From NCBI GenBank assembly GCA_038277395.1, contig CM076193.1:176368711-176432710 (forward strand): a DNA stretch of 64,000 nucleotides, given 5' to 3'. A program made the translations under genes and the position numbers. Positions within the stretch are counted from its first letter, which is position 1; every line of letters begins with the position of its first letter. Source of the stretch: Dryocosmus kuriphilus (Eukaryota; Arthropoda; Insecta; Hymenoptera; Cynipidae). Positions 57,506-64,000 of the stretch are shown in pieces. Below the pieces are notes generated by a model. It was not told where the DNA came from, did no database searches, and saw only the letters and a program-made list of their open reading frames with translations.

Positions 57506-59491
57506 TGTGACGTGGTATTTTGTACCACGCACAGCTTTAATTTAGCCTGTCCATTCGAATTTTAAAACACTAAATAAAATCAGGCAAAGAGGTTACCTGG
57601 TCAAGCACAGAATTACTTACGAGCTGTCACTTGACAGAATGCCGCGAGAGGAATGGCCTGTGTCCAATGAATAAACCTCTCGGGGCCTAGAAATTGTATT
57701 TAGCTCTACCCGCACCGTCGCCAGACTGGGGGGGGGGGGGGGGATTGTATTTATTTTACTTGAGATATCCATTAATTCCTTCGAACTTTCTTAAAATGTT
57801 TCACCTAGGCGTTTTGGAGCCGGCTTGCCGGCTGACACTTCACCACACCAGAACACCTTTTCAACAGCACCAATGAAACTCACACACGTTCTACACTATT
57901 CAGGGAGGAAGGTTTTGGTTCCATAAGCACACGTGGGGACGTGTAAAAGTACCACTACGCCATTGTAGGGGTTTACTCCGAAAACGCCATTTTTATGTGA
58001 GCACGAGACTTTGGAACATTGTGTTGGGGTTCCGTACTAAACTAGTGCGACATAGGCCATAGACTATAGACTTTTTTAAATTTCAAGATGGCCTCTTACG
58101 AAGGGCGTCTGGTTCCCTACAGCATATTGATGGCAGCAGGCCTTGGGCTGACACGAGACTCTGGGAAACCATGGTGGGCTTGCGTAGTGACGTAGTACGA
58201 CCTCGGCCATGGACTATAGACTTGGTTCAGTTCCAAGATGGCATGCCTTTATGTGGACTTGAAAAATGCATGTCAGCGCGTTGGAGTAGGCGTGCCACTC
58301 TGCCATTCTGTGTTTGACCACTGGAAAGTGGACCTTCTCTGGTCGAGAGAATAGTAAAGATTCAAGTGGCATGCCTGGAGGAATTATTGGTAGAGGCGAA
58401 TTGCCCGTTTGAAATTCGATTGTTAATCATTTGAGCGGATCGGTTAAACAAAATTTAAAGGCAAACGACTTTTTATAAATTAAGGTATGTTCCTCGCTTT
58501 TCGCCTTCCTCTTGTTTTTCAAGCGTGTGTCATTTTGGGGGGGTTGTAGATTGGTGGTAAATTCAGTGCGCGTTCTTGTGATAGACTAAGATTTCATTGT
58601 TTTTATGTAAAATAAGGGAGATAACGCAGTATCTCTGGCGGGCGTGGGTACGGATGACGACCGTATCAGGCTTCCAACATGGCACGGTAGCATGAGATAA
58701 AGCCATCACCATTTTGGAAGGCCCGGTCGTAACGCGGAATATTATAAGTGGACTGGTTCGTGGTTAATTTTAGTTAGAGATTTCAGCCCATTTAATGAGT
58801 TTAATCGGGCTGATTCTAGAATAGAGGCGTGCTGTACTATGTGGTAGGGTAAGAATCATGACAGAAGTTTAATCTTGCTCGCGGGATCAGTCCACTTAGT
58901 AGATTTAATATTAAGTAGTCTGAAAACGAGCTTTCAATTCGGGGGTGAGACTGTCCAATATGGCGGCATCCTAACCTGAGTTCGGTCATCATGAACGGGG
59001 CGCCATTGCTGGAACGTTTCCAAATCTTCAAGTCCAAGGAAATTTTCTTGAAGCCTTGACTATCTTACTGGATTTTTCTTCAAATGTGAGGCATTATTGA
59101 CCGTGAATAAAATGTTGATTATTATTACCCGTATCATGACAGAGTATCCTTTCTATTCGAAATGCGTATATTCACCTTTGGTCAGGTCTTCCTTACTCTA
59201 CCCCTCGCTGTGTTGGGTTAGTCAGCACTTTAATTCATTTCAGGTTATCGTACCATTTGATAAAAATTATATGAAATATTAAATAAGACTATTTTGGTCG
59301 TTTTGGATCTGACATTATAAATGACCTGGCGCTTTCAGGCAAAACATAATTAGATCGATTCGAACTAATAAGATTTAAATAAAATAATGGATAATAAGGT
59401 TAAATACATGAATAAAAGAGGTTATAGGTTTCTAAGATATAACTAAATAAAAGAAAAAGGAAGGATCATAAATAAAGATAGAATGGTGAAA
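57506..59491. other. 2-kb insertion in intron of E, unclassified
   Basis: Defined by comparison with intron A: CTTATGTACATAT (to 57505) and ATATGTATTTAAA (from about 59492) are contiguous there. It begins TGTGACGTGGTATTTTGTAC, contains a poly(G) run at 57728-57742 and an imperfect direct repeat (GACATAGGCCATAGACTATA near 58049, GACCTCGGCCATGGACTATA near 58199, each followed by TTCAAGATGGC-like sequence). ATAT at both borders could be a 4-bp duplication, as for an LTR-type insertion, but the 3' end does not read CA. No coding capacity. Confidence 0.5.
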
Positions 59492-59649
59492 ATATGTATT
59501 TAAATATTATTGATATTCCTGAAATTCTACGAAGAAATTCAGAATCTAGTATTTTCGAACATTAATAGGTAATATGGAGAATTGAATAACAATAAGAAAT
59601 GACGAATGGTAGAAGTTCGATTTTTCGAAGTAGAACTTGGTGAAGAAGA

Positions 59650-59970
59650 TAAACCAACTCTCCGAGCAAATCTGGATCAACACCTGCAAAAAAGTTTTTA
59701 GTAACATTCAAAAAGAAAAAAAAAGGAGGGGGAAAGAAAAGTCAACTAATAAAAATCGCTTTCTTCTTCTTCTTTCCCTTGTCGGTTTTTGGTTGGTATT
59801 TTAAACAAAGTAAAAATATAAGAAAACTAGACAGAGAAAGAAAGAAAGGGGATTTGGTCGGCTGCATACATTTGTCTCCTCTTTATCCCTATTTCTGTTA
59901 TTCTTTTTGAATTTTGCTAAAAACTTTTCTTTAGGCGTTTGAGCAAATGCGACCGGAGAGCTGGTTTGTT
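59650..59970. mobile_element. MITE family 2, complete copy in intron of E
   Basis: Ends AAACCAACTCTCCGAGCAAA and the inverse ...CGACCGGAGAGCTGGTTTG, with inverted repeats of about 58 bp including ACACCTGCAAAAAAGTTTTT. Same position in the intron as in A and D. Confidence 0.77.
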
Positions 59971-60063
59971 CTCTTCATCATATATTAACTTGAATGTTGA
60001 TATTCTAAATCTTTTTCGTTTTGTTAGCTTTTTGCTCCTCAGACAGAGTTGGATTTTTCACAT

Positions 60064-63000
60064 TAGTAGTATAAGATGTTTTATTTCGGCCATCATGGCC
60101 CAGAAACATGCTGACAGAGTCTGCTAAATCGAAGATTACATGTATAATACTTACATTAATTACAAATTCTTACAACTATTGTCTATTATAACTTCATTCT
60201 GTTAATACTATTCATTCTTTCCACTTTTTAACAATTCGGTTTATTTTTCTCTATTCGTATTGCCTCTATTCATATTGTCTTTTCGCTCGCTAGATTTTGT
60301 ACCTTTTCCTTCGCCATTTTTTTATTTTTCTCTCGCCAGTTATTGTGCCTTTTCGCTCGCCAGTTTATGTGCCATTTCGCTCGCAAGTTTTTAATTCTAT
60401 TTAACATTCTAAAACACAATATAGTATAATTAGCTTATAAATTACATATTTTACATTTTCCTTTCGTTATCCCTTCCCCCTTACACGTCAATCTCCTATC
60501 TCTATTTTCATTTTACCAGATATCTCAACCACACCACCGCCTCCACCTTCCCCTTTTCATTCCATATCTTTCCCATTGTCATGCAACCTTTTTCTACTTT
60601 TTCCCAATCTTCTAACCAGTGCTTAAACGTTGCTCTACCTCTCTCACATATCATGCATTTTCTTTCTTCTTCTTTCACTCAGTACTTGTTCCACTCCTCC
60701 GTGTTCCCACATCTTGCTCCTGTGATCAGTTTCTGCGATCCTCTTCCCCTTTATTCTCCAAATATTTTGCTATACCCTCTACTTTTATCCAGATATACTT
60801 TTCATTATACTTTGCTTCTTTTATTTTATTTTCAATCAATTGCCTTAGTATCTCTCTAACTCTATCCATCAAATGTTGTTGTACTTTTATTCGCATTATG
60901 TGTTCTCTCCTCACTATCTCCCTTGACCAACCATTCCTATTTAGGTACCTTTCGCTTCCTTCTAATCCTCCCCCCCCCCCCCCCCCCCCCTAATCATAAT
61001 TCTTTCTCTTCTAAACATGCTTTAACAATCATTCTTCCATTACTTTCCAGGGCTTTTTCTTCAAACCTGCATGCTCTCTTCCCTGGTCTTATCTTCATTT
61101 TTCCTCTATCTACTTCTTTCAGTACTATGTACCATGGCGTGCTTCTATCTAGACCCAGCGTCCATCTAATAAATTTTTCATGCAGTCTTTCCACTTCCTA
61201 GTATTCCCTCCACACCCAAATTTCCACTCCATAAAGTAAAACACTCATCACTAACGCCTCATACATTCTCATTCTTCTCTTGAAATCATCTCTAAATAAT
61301 TTCTCTCCTATTCCCCACACCTTCTTCATGACTACCGTTGCTCTTTTTACCCTTTCCTTCACATGGCCCCTAATGTTCCCATTTTTCTTAAACAAAAATC
61401 CTAAGTAAACAAACTCTTCTATTTTTTCAACACTTTCTCCTTTTCACCATGCTTCTCAAGACATCTACCTCCCTAGCAAGTAACACAATATCATCTGCGT
61501 ATGCCAGAGACCAAAATCTTTTTCTCCCTACTACAACTCCCCCTTCTAGTCCTTTCCTAAACTCCTTTTCCATGTCCGCTATAAACACTGCAAATAGCAG
61601 TGGGCTCAATGGGCAGCCCTGTCTCAACCCTAGCTCTGTACAGAACTCCTTTGATGGTTCTTTTCCCACTCTAACCCTATCCCTGGTTTCCTTGTAAGTT
61701 TCCCTTACCTTTTCTATTAAACAGTCATTTATTTCCCTTTTCTTTATTACCTCCCACAATTTTCTACTATTTATCGATAGGAACGCGGCCTTTAAATCTA
61801 AGAAGAACGCACATAGTTTTCCCCCTTTTCTTTCCGTCTCTTTCTTTACTACGTGTTGTAGTATATATATGTTGTCCATCGTACTTCTTCCCTCTCTAAA
61901 TCCTGCCTGATTCTCCGGTAATATCCCTTTGACTTCTACCTCCTTCTTTAACCTTTCTGCCAGAACCATCGCATGTACTATGTACGCCGTATTCAGGAGT
62001 GATATCCCCCTATAATTATCAAACTTCTCTTTATCTCCTTTCTTGTATATTGTTGTCATCAAACCTTCCCTCCACTCATCCGGAAATCCGTCCCCTCTCC
62101 AAACCCTTTTCACTAACTCTTTTAATTTCCCTCTCGTTTCTCCCACTGCTGTAAAACCATACCACCTTACCTAACCCATCACTTCCTCCTGCCTTTCCTT
62201 TCTTTAGCCTATTCAATTGCACTTCTATCTCTTCATCTCCTAGCTCCTCATCGTTTTCCTCTCTTATCCTTCTCTGTCAGTCATCTGTCTTCTTTTCATC
62301 TGAACCTATAGGCACTTGTTTGAAATGTTTCCTCCACTCTTCCATTTTTATCTTGTCACTTATTCCCTCTTTTTCCTTTCTCATTTTATTTATAAATTTC
62401 CACGCGTCGCCCTTCGTTTTAATCCTACTAATTTCTTCCTCTATTTCTTTTCGCCTCTTTTCCTCCTTTCTCTTACATAGATCTGTATACTCTTTCCTAA
62501 ACTTTACATAATTCGAATTTGCTTCCGTTCCCTTTTTCCCTTCTTATACGCTTTTTTAACTTCCTTTTTCTTTTTCCTACATTCACTGTCCCACCATGGA
62601 TTTGCCCAGTTTTTATCCTTTCCCCTCCTAATTTTCATCCTTTTTACTTCCCTAGCCTTTTTCACCTTTTTCTTTAATTCTTCCCACACCTTTAATAACT
62701 CTGCCTTCCCATATTCTAATTTTCCTGTCCTTTCTCGATATTCATTCCTTGTTTCTTCCATCCACACTTCTTTCTCTACTACTTCTCTCCCCGATGTTCT
62801 CTTTTCTTTATTTATTATACTTTTTAGACACACAGCTAACGGTTAATGATCCGATTCCACTCTAGACTCTCTCTTCATTCTTTTCATATTCTCCCATCCT
62901 TCTGTATTGCCTATAACGTAATCTATTACTGTAGATGCATTGACTCTTATGTACGTAAATTCCCCTTTCTCATCTCCTTTCTTATTTCCATTCAATATAT

Positions 63001-63477
63001 ACCAACCCCTTTCTTCCACTAGGCCTAATAGTTCCTTTCCCTCCTTATTAAGAGTATAATCTTTTGTCTTTCTCTCGTTATACTTTCCATCTACGTTAAA
63101 ACTCCCTTTCTCTCCTGTTATTGCATTCCAGTCTCCCCATATTATTAGAATCTCCTCTTCATCTTCTCTTATGTAACTCTCTATTTATTTTCTTTTTATT
63201 TTCATTTTTATTCCGTTATGAATTGTCACTGTTCTATGCCACCTTCCTTTTAGTTTTATCCTTCTCTCCTGTAAGCCCTCTACAGTATCTCTTATAACCT
63301 CCTTCTCCTCTAAGTTGTCTTTGACTCCCATTATTATGCCTCCACCAGCCCTGCCCTTGTCCTTTTTTCTTGCCGCTCCTTGCAGTTCCCATCTAAAACC
63401 GTCCGGTAATATACTTCTTGCCTTTTCCCAATCCTTTTCTTCTACCCATGTTTCCGTAAACCCTACTAAGAGGGCCT
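60064..63477 (-). mobile_element. LINE (APE-type) copy 2, inserted in intron of E, 5' part cut by a mariner
   Basis: The same family as copy 1: its 3' end on the minus strand is ACATCTTATACTACTA at 60064. Going upstream: zinc-knuckle C-terminus (about 60550-60730), connection and thumb (60726-61395 in pieces: VKERVKRATVVMKKVWGIGE, HEKFIRWTLGLDRSTPWYIV), RT 62146-61427 with TTIYKKGDKEKFDNYRGISL, LRQGCPLSPLLFAVFIADME and AYADDIVLL, then APE endonuclease further upstream (62830-63470) with GDWNAITG, TVIDYVIG and ESDH near 62850, and GFTETWVEE at the 5' side. Frameshifts and stops throughout. A (C)22 run at about 60969-60990 sits where copy 1 has a short G run. At 63477 it is cut by a mariner. 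Confidence 0.88.
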
Positions 63478-63478
63478 A

Positions 63479-64000
63479 CCCAAAAGAAACCGAACTACTT
63501 TTGTACAAAGTTTTTATTTTGATTTTTCTACAAAAAACATTTAATCTCCTTCAAAGTACTCTCCATTGGAGACAATACACTTATCTAATCTTTTATTCCG
63601 TTGTTCGAAACATTTTTTAAATTCCTCTATTGTGATGCTTGACAGCGCCTCCGTCGTTTTTTCTTTCACTTCAGCTACGTCCGCAAAACGCTTTCCCTTC
63701 ATGTCCCTTTTCATTCGGGGGAATAAAAAAAAGTCACAGGGGGCTAAATCGGGTGAATAGGGTGGGTGAGGAACAGTTGCCAATGCTATTTTTGGTCAAA
63801 AATCGGCGCACAGAAAGAGCTGTGTGCGCAGGGGCGTTGTCGTGGTGGAAAAACCAGTCCCCCGACTGCCACAAATCAGGCCTTTTCCGTCGTAAACTGT
63901 TGCACAACTTCTTCGATGGTCCTTCGTCGATCTTCCAGGATGATTTCACGAATTTTTTCAGCATTTTCGTCGGTTAGGGCCGTCGAAGGACGTCCAGAGC
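63479..64000 (-). mobile_element. mariner element 4, nested in LINE copy 2, continues beyond the window; transposase deleted and frameshifted
   Basis: Starts CCCAAAAGAAACCGAACTAC after TA at 63477-63478. Minus-strand transposase pieces: from 64000 a helix-turn-helix part (TDENAEKIREIILEDRR, TIEEVVQQF), joined directly to KRPDLWQSGDWFFHHDNAPA, so the segment with the first catalytic Asp is deleted. After a frame change it continues as MATVPHPPYSPDLAPCDFFL and ends at 63541 with a short tail (IVSNGEYFEGD). Youngest layer of the nest LINE-in-intron, mariner-in-LINE. Confidence 0.87.

Overview
The window is eukaryotic, most likely insect, DNA: introns with GT..AG borders, TATA plus TCAGT-type start sites, and a dense mixture of APE-type LINEs, mariner/Tc1/IS630-type transposons, a BEL/Pao element and Penelope-like elements. 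A hymenopteran is my best guess from the style of LINE and mariner proteins, but nothing here proves it. No tRNA, rRNA or CRISPR array was found. Almost every transposon protein is broken.

The host-gene backbone is a cluster of five related copies (A to E) of a two-exon gene for a small secreted protein. Exon 1 is always 55 nt and encodes a signal peptide that ends in a phase-1 intron. Exon 2 (about 570-590 nt) encodes the mature protein: an N-terminal Cys, an Arg/Ser/Pro-rich linker and a C-terminal domain with a faint likeness to the RNase T1 fold. Copies A (7139..2739, minus) and D (36282..40984, plus) are open from ATG to stop. Copy C (18072..16272, minus) carries one frameshift. Copy B (11915..11861, minus) is an orphan exon 1. 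Copy E (56302.., plus) has exon 1, and its intron runs into younger insertions at the right edge, so its exon 2 is probably outside the window. A, B and C point left and D and E point right, so C and D are head to head. The duplicated unit includes the promoter, intron and about 1.4 kb of 3' flank, and two MITE families inside the introns predate some of the duplications.

Insertions layered on this backbone: LINE (1-1816); a Penelope-like element with a hammerhead ribozyme (3878-5480) inside a MITE inside the intron of A; a 3.9-kb IS630/mariner-like element (7261-11172) carrying a 1.2-kb nested module; a MITE (13409-13744); a giant 13.26-kb TIR element (18630-31891); a long AT-rich foldback (33675-34890); an internally deleted LINE with perfect target-site duplication in the intron of D (37111-39380); two mariners in the 3' flank of D (41977-43268, 43494-44785); an old BEL/Pao element (about 46.0-53.65 kb) with a mariner inside (46812-48014); a Penelope 5' fragment and a Tc1-like pseudogene (53.85-55.62 kb); a 2-kb unclassified insertion, a LINE and an edge mariner in the intron of E.

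The most unusual object is the 13.26-kb element inserted with a TA duplication in the 5' flank of copy C. It has short matching termini, long subterminal fields of CAGTAA-type motifs, a 6-kb higher-order tandem array with a GTCGTT-rich core, and two genes on the plus strand. One is a multi-exon SAM-domain gene. The other is a C2H2-finger, transposase-like gene lying wholly inside an intron that splits the SAM domain. I do not recognise this combination as a named transposon family.
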